This document shows, in pieces, positions 1 through 8,725 of a stretch of DNA of 64,000 nucleotides. The stretch is from Nocardia fluminea. Lineage in GTDB: Bacteria > Actinomycetota > Actinomycetes > Mycobacteriales > Mycobacteriaceae. Under the pieces are notes generated by a model. The model was not told the origin of the DNA. It saw nothing but the letters and a program-made list of their open reading frames with translations, and made no database searches. How positions within the stretch are numbered: the first letter of the stretch is position 1; every line of letters starts with the position of its first letter. A program made the position numbers and the translations under genes. The stretch covers positions 2,666,001 through 2,730,000 of the forward strand of contig NZ_PJMW01000002.1 of assembly GCF_002846365.1 (NCBI RefSeq), in the 5' to 3' direction.

Positions 1-290
<290 letters not shown>

Positions 291-1166
291 TCACCGAGGA
301 CCCCTCAGGTGGAGCTGGCCGATGGCAGCGTAGGCGCTCAGGTCCCACGCCCCGCGATGGCGTGGTGCGGCGGGCGACAGCCTCCGTACTCTGTCGCGGT
401 CGTCGCCCTCGCCGTCCTCGTTCCCATTCCGGTTGTCGTCGTCGCGGCTGAGGGCTGGTACCCACCGGTGCGGGGCGATCAGACCGGGCGCGAGGAGTTG
501 GTACTCGGCGAGCATGGCCGTGATCTCGTCTCGTCCGCGTGGGTGGTACGGGATGCCCGCGCGGCGCAGGGTTTCGGCGGCGGCCTGGACGTGCTGGGGG
601 TAGAACTCGTCGGTGACGTGGGTGAACACGAGCCATGTCCCGACCGGGAACCGGGCGGTCAACGCCGCGAGCACGGCAGGGGCGTCACTAATCCATTCTG
701 CGGTGCCCGACACGCACACCGCCAACGGTGCCGTCATGTCCATCACGGCGGCGACATCGCCCACGATCGTGTCAGCGTCGGTGATGTCGGTATCGGTGAA
801 GAACCGGGTAGGTGGTTCGTGCAGCAGCGCACGCCCATGCGCGGCCACGACGGTGTCGGAGTCGACATACAACGTCTTTGCGCTGCTGTTCGCTCGTTCG
901 GCGATGTCGTGGATATTCGGGAAGTGGGGAATGCCGCACCCGAGTTCGACGAACTGAGACACCTCGTGATGGTCGGACAGGTACTCGACCGCGCGTCGGG
1001 TGAATCGACGGGATTCGGCGACCGCGGGCCGGATCGTGCTGCTCGCCAAGGCGTCGGCTAGCACCTTGTCAGGGTCGTAGTGGTCCTTCCCGCCGAGGAA
1101 CGCGCTGTGCAGGCGTGCGGGGGTCGGCTGGTCGGGGTCGATCAGGTTTGGTGGACGGGTGGTCAC
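291..1166 (-). CDS. DUF574 SAM-dependent methyltransferase
   Basis: A 291-aa protein of the actinobacterial SAM_MT/DUF574 family (PF04672). It opens with the family signature NLIDPDQPTPARLHSAFLGG and then KDHYDPD, has an FVELGCGIPHFPNIHD motif for SAM binding near residue 75, and YVDSDTVVAAHGRALL after the second strand. These enzymes are putative methyltransferases with no established substrate. The GTG start at 1166 has AGGAG 8 nt upstream. It is the last gene of the minus-strand run, 84 bp after the anchored protein. The C-terminal 40 residues are charged and low in complexity and may be disordered. Confidence 0.85.
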   Translation of the reverse strand: MTTRPPNLIDPDQPTPARLHSAFLGGKDHYDPDKVLADALASSTIRPAVAESRRFTRRAVEYLSDHHEVSQFVELGCGIPHFPNIHDIAERANSSAKTLYVDSDTVVAAHGRALLHEPPTRFFTDTDITDADTIVGDVAAVMDMTAPLAVCVSGTAEWISDAPAVLAALTARFPVGTWLVFTHVTDEFYPQHVQAAAETLRRAGIPYHPRGRDEITAMLAEYQLLAPGLIAPHRWVPALSRDDDNRNGNEDGEGDDRDRVRRLSPAAPRHRGAWDLSAYAAIGQLHLRGPR

Positions 1167-1250
1167 GGTGGGGGCTCCTGCCGCGTTCGGTGCTCGTTCA
1201 TCTCGGTGTCTGTTGGTGTCGGAGGTGTGGGGTGGTGGTTGTTGGGCGGG

Positions 1251-2048
1251 TCATGGTGCCGCGCTGATCGCGGTGATCGTGGCTGTGCCGTCGGGCTCGG
1301 TCGCGGTGGTGATGATCAAGGCCGCCAACAGCTCTGGGGTTTTGTTCGGCCATTGCTCACGGATCTGGACCTGCCACCGGCCCGGTGCGGTCGGCACGAC
1401 GGTGGCGCAGTAGCGGGTTCCGACGGGCACGGAATCTATGCCGCCCTGAATGTGCTGCGTGGATGGGACTTTCGCGTCGGCGGTGACGTATTCGCGTGCT
1501 TTAGTGGCGGATCGTTGGACGTAGTAGGCGTATTGGAAGGCGAAGATCACGCTGACCGCGCTGGTGGTGTCGCCGGGGTCGGCGCCCGAAGACAGAGCGG
1601 TGCTGCGTTTGTGGGGGCAGTCGGCGATCGCGTGTGGCGCGGTGGTCGTTGTCGGGACCGCGTGGACCATCCCGGTCAACGGTGCGGGCAAAGGCGTGCT
1701 CGCAGCTGTGTTGGATTGTTCGTCGGTGTCGGGCAGCGACTCGAGCACGACCAACACAACGATGATCACGACCGCGAAGACCGCGCCGAGGGTGGCGATG
1801 ACTCGTCCGGTGCCGGGCTGGTCGGGGCGTGCGGGTGCGTAGTTACGTCCGACCTGCCGAAACCCGGGCGGCGCCTTCGGTTCGTCGGGGTCGGCGTCGG
1901 TGGGGTCCATCCAGGCCGACCAGTCGCTGGAGCGGTCGTAGTCGTCGTAGTCGTCGTCCTCGTCGAACCCGTGGTCGGCGTCGCTACTGAGATCGTCAGG
2001 TCCGGTCGGAGGGTCGGGTCGGCGCAGATCGAGTGGGTTGTCGGTCAT
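1251..2048 (-). CDS. Single-pass membrane-anchored protein
   Basis: 265 aa, not assigned to a named family. An acidic Asp/Tyr-rich cytoplasmic N-terminus (residues 1-80) is followed by one hydrophobic helix at about 83-103. A roughly 160-residue extracytoplasmic part follows, with one Cys in ADCPHKR and another in TRYCATVV. The overall layout, with a short anchor and a small alpha+beta domain, recalls Mce-associated or NTF2-like anchored proteins; this is only a resemblance. The start ATG overlaps the stop of the upstream gene by 4 bp (ATGA), so the two are translationally coupled. The product probably belongs to the same cell-envelope or secretion function as the EspC-like and cutinase genes upstream. 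Confidence 0.7.
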   Translation of the reverse strand: MTDNPLDLRRPDPPTGPDDLSSDADHGFDEDDDYDDYDRSSDWSAWMDPTDADPDEPKAPPGFRQVGRNYAPARPDQPGTGRVIATLGAVFAVVIIVVLVVLESLPDTDEQSNTAASTPLPAPLTGMVHAVPTTTTAPHAIADCPHKRSTALSSGADPGDTTSAVSVIFAFQYAYYVQRSATKAREYVTADAKVPSTQHIQGGIDSVPVGTRYCATVVPTAPGRWQVQIREQWPNKTPELLAALIITTATEPDGTATITAISAAP

Positions 2049-3340
2049 GTCCCCACAGCTCCGATGACGGGAACCACCACCGCGACAACGTCACCGGCGA
2101 TTGCTGATGGTGAGGTCGTGCCGGCTTGTGCACGCGGTTTGTGCTCGCCGTCAGTCCCGGCGGCTTGACCCGCAGCAGGCGGCACCACAGCGCCGGTGCT
2201 CGAATTCTGGCCAGGCGACACAGCGGGGCCAGGCGCGGGGGAGGGCTGGGGTTTCTGGTCGCCGTCACTGGTGGGCGCGTCTGGTTTCGGCGTGATCGGC
2301 GCGGCACCGGTATTCGATCCTGTACCGGTACTGGCACCGTTCGCGCCAGTGGCAGGTTTGTCGGAACCACCGAAGTTGAACAGCGGTGCCCCGCTACCGG
2401 TGCCGCCGTTACTGGGCACGTTCGAACCGGTCCCGGTTCCGTTCGCCGTGGGCGCGGTGCCTGTGCTGTCACCGGTATTGCCGGTGAGTGCGGCGGTGAT
2501 CGTTTCACCGGCTTCGTCGCCGAGGACGTCGATGGCGTGGGTCGCGACCCCGGCGGCTTCGGTGATCAGGGTGGTCAGCACTTCGGCCCCGGAGGTGATC
2601 AATTGGGTGCCGAGGGTGGTCGCGGCGTCGATGCCGGCGGTGGCGAGGGTTTGCTGCATCGCGATGACCGGATCGGTCGATGTCGAGCTACTGCCGGTGT
2701 CGTCGATGCCTGTGTCGGTGTCGTCGTCGCTGGTCAGGGATGGGTCGCCGGTGGAAGGGCCGCCGCCGGTTCCGAGGCTGGATTTCGGTGTCGTGTAGTC
2801 GGTTTCGCGCAGCTTGCTGGTGTAGGTGTCGTAGTCGGCTTGCGCGTTGTCGACTGCGGAGAGGGAGTTGCTGTACATCTGTCGGGCCAGCTCGATGACG
2901 GTGGTGACGCCTTGCTCGTTCGGTGAAGCTTTCAGAATCCGGCGGGCTCGGGTTTCGAAGTCGTCGAGTTCGGCATCGATCGCCGCGGCGGCGGTGGTGT
3001 TGGTGCCGACTGCGGCGTCGATCAGCGTGGCGAACTCTCCAGTTTGGTCGCTGCCCTCGACCAGGCTGGTGCGGGAGGCGCGGATCGCGGGGATCGCGGA
3101 GTTAGCAGCTGTGGAGCTCCAGCTCGATTCGAGATCGGTTGCCTGCAGGCGGTAGGGCGCCTCGGTCGAGTCGAGTTGGCTGATCGCGTTGTTGAGCAGG
3201 CCCAGTGCCTCGGCTGGGTCGCCGGTGCCGTCCACGCTGGTGCGCAGCTCGCGGATCGGTGCCGACAGGTAGGCGATGATCGCATCGGGATCTGGCGCCA
3301 CCTGGCTGCTGGTCGAGGTTTTCACACGCCCGGCCATCAC
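2045..3340 (-). CDS. Helical protein with Gly/Ser/Pro-rich tail, type VII secretion-like
   Basis: 431 aa, family not recognised. The first 170 residues are predominantly helical (ALGLLNNAISQLDSTEAPY; TVIELARQMYSNSLSAVDNA). Residues 240-290 form a second Ala/Thr-rich helical segment. The last 140 are Gly/Thr/Ser/Pro-rich low complexity (GTGTGSNVPSNGGTG). A helical domain with a disordered tail is common among ESX-associated substrates and PPE-like proteins, and the gene directly follows an EspC-like gene. The start is either GTG 3340 (GTGA overlap) or ATG 3337 (1-bp overlap with the upstream stop); no clear Shine-Dalgarno is present, so coupling decides initiation. The type VII link is inference from context. 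Confidence 0.65.
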   Translation of the reverse strand: MMAGRVKTSTSSQVAPDPDAIIAYLSAPIRELRTSVDGTGDPAEALGLLNNAISQLDSTEAPYRLQATDLESSWSSTAANSAIPAIRASRTSLVEGSDQTGEFATLIDAAVGTNTTAAAAIDAELDDFETRARRILKASPNEQGVTTVIELARQMYSNSLSAVDNAQADYDTYTSKLRETDYTTPKSSLGTGGGPSTGDPSLTSDDDTDTGIDDTGSSSTSTDPVIAMQQTLATAGIDAATTLGTQLITSGAEVLTTLITEAAGVATHAIDVLGDEAGETITAALTGNTGDSTGTAPTANGTGTGSNVPSNGGTGSGAPLFNFGGSDKPATGANGASTGTGSNTGAAPITPKPDAPTSDGDQKPQPSPAPGPAVSPGQNSSTGAVVPPAAGQAAGTDGEHKPRAQAGTTSPSAIAGDVVAVVVPVIGAVGT

Positions 3341-3642
3341 AACTGCCCGATGTTGTCGAGGCCGTCGCCGATGCGCTGATCGAGCCCGCTGATCTGGGCG
3401 CGGTAGGTCGCGACGTGGTCGGCTTGATCGGTCACCGTGTGCGCGCAGCCGCCGAGATGGTTGGCGTGGTTGGTCATCGCGGTGATCAGCAAAGCCCGAA
3501 AGTCTTCGCCGATCAGCCCCAACCCGGGCACCGCGTCGACCGCTGCGGTGGTGGTGTTCGTGGCGTGGGATACCTCGGCGGCGATGTATGTGCCGGTGGT
3601 GGCGAATTGGTGTGCGGTGGCGGGATCGAAGTCCAGTGTCAT
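3337..3642 (-). CDS. EspC-like small ESX-associated protein
   Basis: 101 aa with the length and layout of the EspC/DUF2580 group of type VII secretion proteins: a short N-terminal strand (MTLDFDP), then two long helices with a central turn (AVPGLGLIGEDFRALLITAM) and a Gln/Asp-rich C-terminal helix. I chose ATG 3642 because a GGGGG-rich ribosome site lies just upstream and the more upstream in-frame sequence is Arg/Pro-rich, as expected for non-coding high-GC DNA. It overlaps the next gene. No ESX ATPase (EccC) is in the window, so export, if it occurs, would depend on a system elsewhere. Confidence 0.6.
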   Translation of the reverse strand: MTLDFDPATAHQFATTGTYIAAEVSHATNTTTAAVDAVPGLGLIGEDFRALLITAMTNHANHLGGCAHTVTDQADHVATYRAQISGLDQRIGDGLDNIGQL

Positions 3643-3704
3643 GTGGTGGCCCCCTGGCAGTGGTACGGGTGTAGGTAGGTAGGACGGGTGACGGTGTGTG
3701 AAGG

Positions 3705-4406
3705 TCAGCGTGCGGTCAGCTCGACACGGCGCGGCCGAGCCTGATGAAGCGGCGGAGCCTGATGAGAGATGAGGGCTGTCGAAGACCGTGCGGGCGGTTC
3801 GATCTGGTCGAGCAGGGCCACGATGTCGAGGTCGGTCGAATCGAGGAGTTTCAGGTGGCGTGCACCCTGGGCGGCGGCGGCGAACGCTTCGACGAGGACC
3901 GTGCGTTCGGCCAGCTGTTCGGGTGGGGTGCCGGGTGCGAACCCGTGTGCGATCACCGCGTTCAACAGCTCTGCGCCGGCCTCGGGGATGTCGTAGGCGA
4001 GATCGATCATCGTCATGATTTCCGATTCGAACCCCGTCCGGAACTTCCAGAGCCCGGCCAGATCGGAGAGCACTTGCGATCCGTAATAGCAGCGCAGATC
4101 CGGCACCGGATTGTGCGCTGCCAGCGCGCGGGCGTGGCGCCAGCATTGATCGATGCGGGCAGAGAGAAGTCGGCGTGCTTGCTGGTGGAGTCCGTGGTGG
4201 ATGACGATGTCGCATCCGACTTCCACCCCGACCGAGCGCGAACCCCTGGTCACGGTGCGGACGCGGGGATGCACGGTGAGGTAGACCAGGGCGAGGCAGG
4301 TGGGGTTGAACGCGAGCCCGACAACGGTGTCGGGGCCGTGTCGGACCATCGCTGCGGTGGGGGCGCTGATGTTGCTGTAGTGCAACATCGGGCGAGTAGT
4401 CGTCAT
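3705..4406 (-). CDS. Hypothetical protein
   Basis: 233 aa, not recognised. The N-terminal 90 residues look like a small alpha/beta fold (VVGLAFNPTCLALVYLTVHP), and the remainder is helical (LLSARIDQCWRHARALAAHN; AAAAQGARHLKLLDSTDLD). No signal peptide or membrane segment is present. The start at 4406 overlaps the stop of the upstream DUF4254-type gene as ATGA, which decides between this and a longer Arg/Pro-rich upstream extension. It sits between the DUF4254-type gene and the EspC-like gene in the same overlapping run, so the products are probably made together. Confidence 0.7.
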   Translation of the reverse strand: MTTTRPMLHYSNISAPTAAMVRHGPDTVVGLAFNPTCLALVYLTVHPRVRTVTRGSRSVGVEVGCDIVIHHGLHQQARRLLSARIDQCWRHARALAAHNPVPDLRCYYGSQVLSDLAGLWKFRTGFESEIMTMIDLAYDIPEAGAELLNAVIAHGFAPGTPPEQLAERTVLVEAFAAAAQGARHLKLLDSTDLDIVALLDQIEPPARSSTALISHQAPPLHQARPRRVELTAR

Positions 4407-4945
4407 GGTTGGCTGCTTCGGGGCACGGCGCCCAGCTCGATGCGCTGCGGTCGGGGGACCGGCGGCAAACCGTCGCAACGGCGACGAGGCTGGCGACGAC
4501 CTTTGGCCAGGCCCCGCATCAGCTTGTCGAACTGTCGGCCGGATTCGAGGAACGCCGGACCGAGCGGGCACTGGCCCAGGTGCGGCGGCCATTTGTCGAA
4601 GAGCACGGTGAACATAGCGATGCGACCGACCAGTTCCCCGGCGGTGACGAGCTCGGGGGAGTCGTCGTCGATCAGGACCGCTGTGTCGTGTCGGTTCCCG
4701 ATATGCCAGCTGATCTCGTCATCGATCACCCGGGCGATGGTGCGACTGAGATCGGTCGCGGCTTTGGGGATCTCGTAGTGCTGCCATTCACTGATGGTCG
4801 CCGGGTCCACGTCTGTGAGGTAGATCGTCCACATCGTGACGAAGACGTGCGTGGCGTGCTCGAGCGAGGTCGTCGACTTTTGCGCGCCGTTCCACACCGT
4901 GAGCAACCGGTTGGTGTCGGGCAACGGTGCGATTCTTCTGTTCAT
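4403..4945 (-). CDS. DUF4254-type protein, divergent
   Basis: 180 aa. The central helix pair TDLSRTIARVIDDEISWHI followed by ELVTAGELVGRIAMFTVLFD, and the later FDKLMRGLAKGRRQ, parallel the DUF4254 gene at 6758-7228 (IDTYVDQVLPI, then LHTETVSMVLVRMADHA, then DALTDDLLAGRRR). I read it as a diverged member of that family, which is widespread in Nocardia and has no known function. The start at ATG 4945 is taken because upstream in-frame sequence is Pro/Ser/Arg-rich. It is coupled by ATGA to the gene downstream. Family assignment is by eye and moderately sure. Confidence 0.6.
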   Translation of the reverse strand: MNRRIAPLPDTNRLLTVWNGAQKSTTSLEHATHVFVTMWTIYLTDVDPATISEWQHYEIPKAATDLSRTIARVIDDEISWHIGNRHDTAVLIDDDSPELVTAGELVGRIAMFTVLFDKWPPHLGQCPLGPAFLESGRQFDKLMRGLAKGRRQPRRRCDGLPPVPRPQRIELGAVPRSSQP

Positions 4946-5018
4946 CGGTCTCCGATCGATCGGTGAGGACTGCTGGTTACGGGCAGTGCGCTGCCAGACA
5001 GCGGAGGGGTTGGGGGAG

Positions 5019-6761
5019 TTAGCGAGTGGGGTCGGTGATGCCGGGCTGGCGGGCAACGGTCGAGCTAGTCGGGGGGTGGGTCGCGTCGGCGCTGACGCCG
5101 GGCTGGCTTGGGCCGACCACGGTCACCGGAACGGTGGCCGGTAGTTGTGGCAGCTCGGTGGGTGGTGCCGCGATGTGTTGGGGGGCTCCCACCACCTCGA
5201 CCGGCAAGGGGCTCGGTCCTCGTGAGGTGGTGGGAGCTGGAAGGTCCACGCTGAACGGCGCGGACGAGGTCGAGACGAGCACCGAGCGCGTGAGGGTAGC
5301 GGTCGGCGACGGAGGTGAAACTTCACCAGTGCGCGCCGGTAACAAGGGTGCGGCGGCGGCGTCGTGGGCGACGGCGGCAAGCCACGCTCCCGCCCACGCG
5401 GCAGGGGAGGGCCCGTCACCGACGGCATGGGAGTAGGCGTCGTGCCGCATTCCGGTTTCCCAGATCCGCACCCACGTGGTGAGGTCGAGCAGGTCGCGGT
5501 TGTCGGCAACCTCGCGCCGCACGACATCGAATGCCGTCGAGATCAGTCGATCTCCGGTCGTCGGCGCCACCAGGTCGGCGACCGCACTGGTGAACTTCTC
5601 GCCCAGCATGACGACAGCGGCGGCCGGATTGGACAGTGCGACAGCCGCCAGCTGGGTGAGGGCGGCGGGGTTGAGCACCGACGCGACAACAGCGTTGACC
5701 GCGTCGAACCCGATAGTTCCGACACGTGTCACGGCGGCGAGGGCGGCGTTGACATCCAACCCGGCCCGCGGGTCCGAGGCATCCGCGAGGCGCTGCGATA
5801 TCGACTTCTGCGGTGAAATGCTCAGCGTGCCATATGAGTCAACAACAGCGATGTCGTCGAGGACGGTGGCTGCTGCGTTGAGCGAGGTGTAGGCGAGGGC
5901 TTGCCCGATCGAGATCAGCGAGCCGATCGGGTCCCCGGTCGAAATCAGCGACTGCGAAGCCACCCCCGCGGCGGCACGCAAGATCGCCGACCCCTCGGGG
6001 GTGTCGCAGGCCAGATCACCGGAGACGCAGACACTGGCCACTCGGCCGGTCAGTGCGCCGAAATCTTCGGCGATGTCACGCTGCGGGCCGATCCCACCAC
6101 CCGCAACCCCTGATCGGACCGGCGCTGCGGGCAGTGCTGCCAGATGTTTTCCACTGGTTCCTGGCGCCGGGGCCGGTGCGGAGGCTTCGGTGCCAGGGAA
6201 CAATCCCGTGCCGGGGCTTCGGGTCGGGTCGGCCATCAAGATCACCGCCGCGATCACACTGGGATCGACGACCCCGTGGCCCGCACCGATCTGCTGGGCC
6301 ACGATCGAGGCGACATGCGAGCCCTGCGAATAGCTCACCAACCCCACCCTGGTTCGCGGACACACCGAATGAAGCTGCGCCATCATCGATTCCGTGCGCA
6401 CCACGCCGGTAGCGACCGATTCGGCGTACGGAACGAGCGAGGCACCGACCGCGCCACCGAAGCCCGCCGGATAAGGCACATAGGCGCGATCGACCAGACC
6501 CGGATCGGAAGCGGCGGCCATCATCGGCCGCATCACCAGCGACAACATCCCGGTGTCAGTGCTCGGCGCGGCATCCGGTGAGGACTCACCGGTGCCCTGA
6601 ACAGCGAACACATACAGCGCTGGACATTTCGTGAGCGACAGCGACGTCGAAGGGGCCGGTGTCGTCGTCGGTGACGCCGAGGCCACGCACACCTCAGGTG
6701 CGCCCGAGACGAAGACCGCGACGCAAGCGACGATCGCCGCGGTCCTTCGGGTGAGTGTCAT
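5019..6761 (-). CDS. Secreted cutinase-family serine esterase with long C-terminal extension
   Basis: 580 aa. Residues 1-29 are a signal peptide (TRR, a hydrophobic core VACVAVFVSG, then ASA). The cutinase domain (PF01083) runs from about 45 to 290: CPALYVFAVQGTGES at its start, the nucleophile elbow LVSYSQGSHVAS with Ser145, and ILMADPTRSPG. Paired Cys (CVSGDLACDT) fit the disulfides of mycobacterial Culp proteins. These enzymes hydrolyse ester bonds in lipids or polymers outside the cell. Residues 300-470 are helical and unassigned, and the last 100 are Pro/Thr/Ser-rich. The start at 6761 has AGGAGAA upstream and overlaps the upstream stop (ATGA). The C-terminal half is far longer than typical 200-300-aa cutinases. 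Confidence 0.85.
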   Translation of the reverse strand: MTLTRRTAAIVACVAVFVSGAPEVCVASASPTTTPAPSTSLSLTKCPALYVFAVQGTGESSPDAAPSTDTGMLSLVMRPMMAAASDPGLVDRAYVPYPAGFGGAVGASLVPYAESVATGVVRTESMMAQLHSVCPRTRVGLVSYSQGSHVASIVAQQIGAGHGVVDPSVIAAVILMADPTRSPGTGLFPGTEASAPAPAPGTSGKHLAALPAAPVRSGVAGGGIGPQRDIAEDFGALTGRVASVCVSGDLACDTPEGSAILRAAAGVASQSLISTGDPIGSLISIGQALAYTSLNAAATVLDDIAVVDSYGTLSISPQKSISQRLADASDPRAGLDVNAALAAVTRVGTIGFDAVNAVVASVLNPAALTQLAAVALSNPAAAVVMLGEKFTSAVADLVAPTTGDRLISTAFDVVRREVADNRDLLDLTTWVRIWETGMRHDAYSHAVGDGPSPAAWAGAWLAAVAHDAAAAPLLPARTGEVSPPSPTATLTRSVLVSTSSAPFSVDLPAPTTSRGPSPLPVEVVGAPQHIAAPPTELPQLPATVPVTVVGPSQPGVSADATHPPTSSTVARQPGITDPTR

Positions 6762-7228
6762 CGCTTCTCCTGCAAGGGAATCAAGTCGGAGCGGGTGCTC
6801 CACCAGATGCTCAACGGGACCCGCCGACGTCCGGCGAGCAGATCGTCGGTGAGCGCGTCGAGCCCGCGCACCAGCTCATCGAGCGGGCCCCACACCGCAG
6901 ACAACCGGTCGAGGTCGACGGGGCGGCCCGGCGACGCGGCGTGGTCGGCCATCCTGACCAGCACCATCGAGACCGTTTCGGTGTGCAGCACCGCTGACTC
7001 GACCGGGATCGGCAGGACCTGATCGACGTAGGTGTCGATGCGCCGCATCTGCCCGATCCGCGCCCTGCTGACTTCGTCGTCGGCGGCGCGGGTGGCCAGA
7101 CGGACCAGCTCGGCCGCGGCGGCGAGGAGAGGATGGGTCAGCTGGTGGCTGCTGGCCCGTCCGAACATCGCTTGCAGCACGACCCGCCCTGATGGAAGCG
7201 ACGGTGACGGCTCGTTTGCGCTGGTCAT
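6758..7228 (-). CDS. DUF4254 domain protein
   Basis: 156 aa with the DUF4254 (PF14063) signature order: HPLLAAAAELVRLA, RIGQMRRIDTYVDQVLP, SAVLHTETVSMVLVRMADHA, then WGPLDELVRGLDALTDDLLA and GRRRVPL. Function unknown. It is common in Nocardia genomes, frequently in multiple copies. The start at ATG 7228 is chosen for AAGGAG 10 nt upstream; the upstream extension is Arg/Pro-rich. It is the first gene of the coupled set that continues into the cutinase. Confidence 0.75.
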   Translation of the reverse strand: MTSANEPSPSLPSGRVVLQAMFGRASSHQLTHPLLAAAAELVRLATRAADDEVSRARIGQMRRIDTYVDQVLPIPVESAVLHTETVSMVLVRMADHAASPGRPVDLDRLSAVWGPLDELVRGLDALTDDLLAGRRRVPLSIWWSTRSDLIPLQEKR

Positions 7229-7364
7229 CGACGAAGCTCCTTGCGAACAGCGCACACTCGCGACCTTGCGGCGTCGGTGTGGTGGTGAATCAGATCGGGG
7301 GCAGAACAACTCGCGACCACGCCGCCGTCGAGCCGGTTGGCTCGGCGGTGGACGACGGTGACGG

Positions 7365-7964
7365 CTAGTCGGTGTGGGTAGCTAGTGCTCGGGTGAGCAG
7401 GACCCGCGCGTCGTCGCCGTAGACGGCTTGGTTCTGGAGCAGGGCGAAGGTGCGCTCAGCGAGTGCGATGTCGTCGGGGCGGGTGGCGATGACTTCACCG
7501 GTGACGGTTTCGATCTCGACCGCAGAGCTGTCGTGGATAACGAAAGCCAAGGTGGCGGCTACGAATTCGGCGCTGAGCGCGACGATCCCGATGCGAAGGT
7601 TCGGGCGGGAGTCCAGGTCATCGATCAACGCCTTGATCTGAGCGCGCATCACCGCGGCGCTACCGACCGTGCGATGCAAGGCCCACTCGCCGATGAGGAA
7701 CTCGAACGTGTGGGGTTCGCGGTCGAGGATCAGTTGGCGTTGCATCCGGGCCGCGACGACCTCGTCGAGATCGTTCGGAACGCCCAGGACTCCGATGCAG
7801 GCGGTCAGGACCGCCCGTGCGTAGTCCTCGGTCTGGGCCAGTCCGATGACCAATTCCGGGTTCCATGCGCGCTGGCGGGTGACACCACTCTCGATGTCGA
7901 TCAGGCTGCGCTGCAGCGCAGCCAGGCCGGACTCGGTCCGGGCGTACCAACTCGCATAGGTCAT
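7365..7964 (-). CDS. Scr1-type (DUF5753) regulator domain lacking a helix-turn-helix
   Basis: 199 aa. The sequence matches the effector half of actinobacterial XRE/Scr1 regulators (DUF5753): YARTESGLAALQRSLIDIES, then RAWNPELVIGLAQTEDYARA, RMQRQLILDREPHTFEFLIG, EWALHRTVGSAAVMRAQI, and the closing ERTFALLQNQAVYGDDARVL. In the usual ~280-aa proteins an N-terminal Cro/C1 helix-turn-helix precedes this; here translation starts directly with the effector part, and nothing like an HTH lies in the frame upstream. It may act through partner proteins, for example by binding a DUF397-like or XRE partner, but no DUF397 gene is adjacent. The gap to the DUF4254 gene is 136 bp. Confidence 0.8.
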   Translation of the reverse strand: MTYASWYARTESGLAALQRSLIDIESGVTRQRAWNPELVIGLAQTEDYARAVLTACIGVLGVPNDLDEVVAARMQRQLILDREPHTFEFLIGEWALHRTVGSAAVMRAQIKALIDDLDSRPNLRIGIVALSAEFVAATLAFVIHDSSAVEIETVTGEVIATRPDDIALAERTFALLQNQAVYGDDARVLLTRALATHTD

Positions 7965-8049
7965 GTCAGTTCCGTATCTGTGTGGTGGTGGGGACGCCGG
8001 TCGGCGCCCGGCGAATCGGGGATGTTGGTTCAGTTGGCGTGGTGGTCGG

Positions 8050-8502
8050 TCACGCGGCGTGCAGCGCGGCGCGCGCGGCGTCGAGGGTGAAGCTGATCAG
8101 CAACTCGAAATCGGCGAGACTGTCCGGGCGGGGTTCATCGAGCCAGACACGGGTCTCGTCTCCCGGGGTGGGCAGTGGGATCGGGGAACCGGGGGCGGTA
8201 CGGATGGCCTGCACCGTCGAGGTAGGCGGAAACAAGCTGATCGCCCGGGTATCGCCGACCTTGGGCGCGGTGGTCAAGAAGGTGCGGGTCCGGGTGGCGA
8301 CGTTGTCCACGACCGGCGTGATCACCCTGCTGTGGCGCAGCGTGTCCAGGACCAGGTCCGCCAATCCCGAACACACTTGGATCCCGTGAACAGTCTTGGC
8401 GGGCAGGATGATCTGGTCGTATCCGTCGAGCTCGACGCGCCAACCAAGGCTCCGGTAGGCGATGCAGCGATCGGCAGGGGTTTGGGTCAGGGGTGTAGCC
8501 AC
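8050..8502 (-). CDS. Hypothetical protein, copy 1 of a three-member local family
   Basis: 150 aa. The pattern CIAYRSLGWRVELDGYDQII, then a small-residue GIQVCSGLADLVLDTL helix, TFLTTAP, IPLPTPGDETRVW and a C-terminal Ala-rich helix is shared with 8726-9169 and 9166-9711. Similar 150-200-aa proteins occur widely in actinomycetes, sometimes labelled as DNA primase/polymerase-like; I see no catalytic motif that would justify an enzyme name. The GTG start at 8502 has CGAGGA about 4 nt upstream. It overlaps the small gene upstream by 16 bp. Confidence 0.65.
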   Translation of the reverse strand: MATPLTQTPADRCIAYRSLGWRVELDGYDQIILPAKTVHGIQVCSGLADLVLDTLRHSRVITPVVDNVATRTRTFLTTAPKVGDTRAISLFPPTSTVQAIRTAPGSPIPLPTPGDETRVWLDEPRPDSLADFELLISFTLDAARAALHAA

Positions 8503-8708
8503 AGTTCCTCGCAGGGCATTCGGTTTATCGGGAGAAATCCGTCCCGAATCTCGGTAGCGGTGATGGATGGATGGGGATGGGAAAGCCAGTCACGCAGAAA
8601 GTTCCGCACCGCGGTGCGGCAGCCGCGGAAGTCGACCACCAGCCCGGCGCTGATCACCCGTAGGTGGGTGTCGGGTTCGTCGGGGCGAGGTGATCGCGGC
8701 AGCGGCAT
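8487..8708 (-). CDS. Small hypothetical protein
   Basis: 73 aa, not recognised. It has a Pro-rich N-terminus, then HLRVISAGLVVDFRGCRTAV and RNFLRDWLSHPHPSITATEI. I chose ATG 8708 because GGAGG lies 6 nt upstream. It sits between copies 1 and 2 of the local family and overlaps copy 1, so it is part of the same operon. No membrane segment. Confidence 0.55.
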   Translation of the reverse strand: MPLPRSPRPDEPDTHLRVISAGLVVDFRGCRTAVRNFLRDWLSHPHPSITATEIRDGFLPINRMPCEELWLHP

Positions 8709-8725
8709 AGCGAACCTCCGGTGCC

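Noticed and set aside
1936..1975. Repeated GTC/GTA triplets
   Set aside because: They are codons for an Asp/Tyr-rich acidic stretch in the membrane-anchored protein at 1251-2048, not a separate repeat element.
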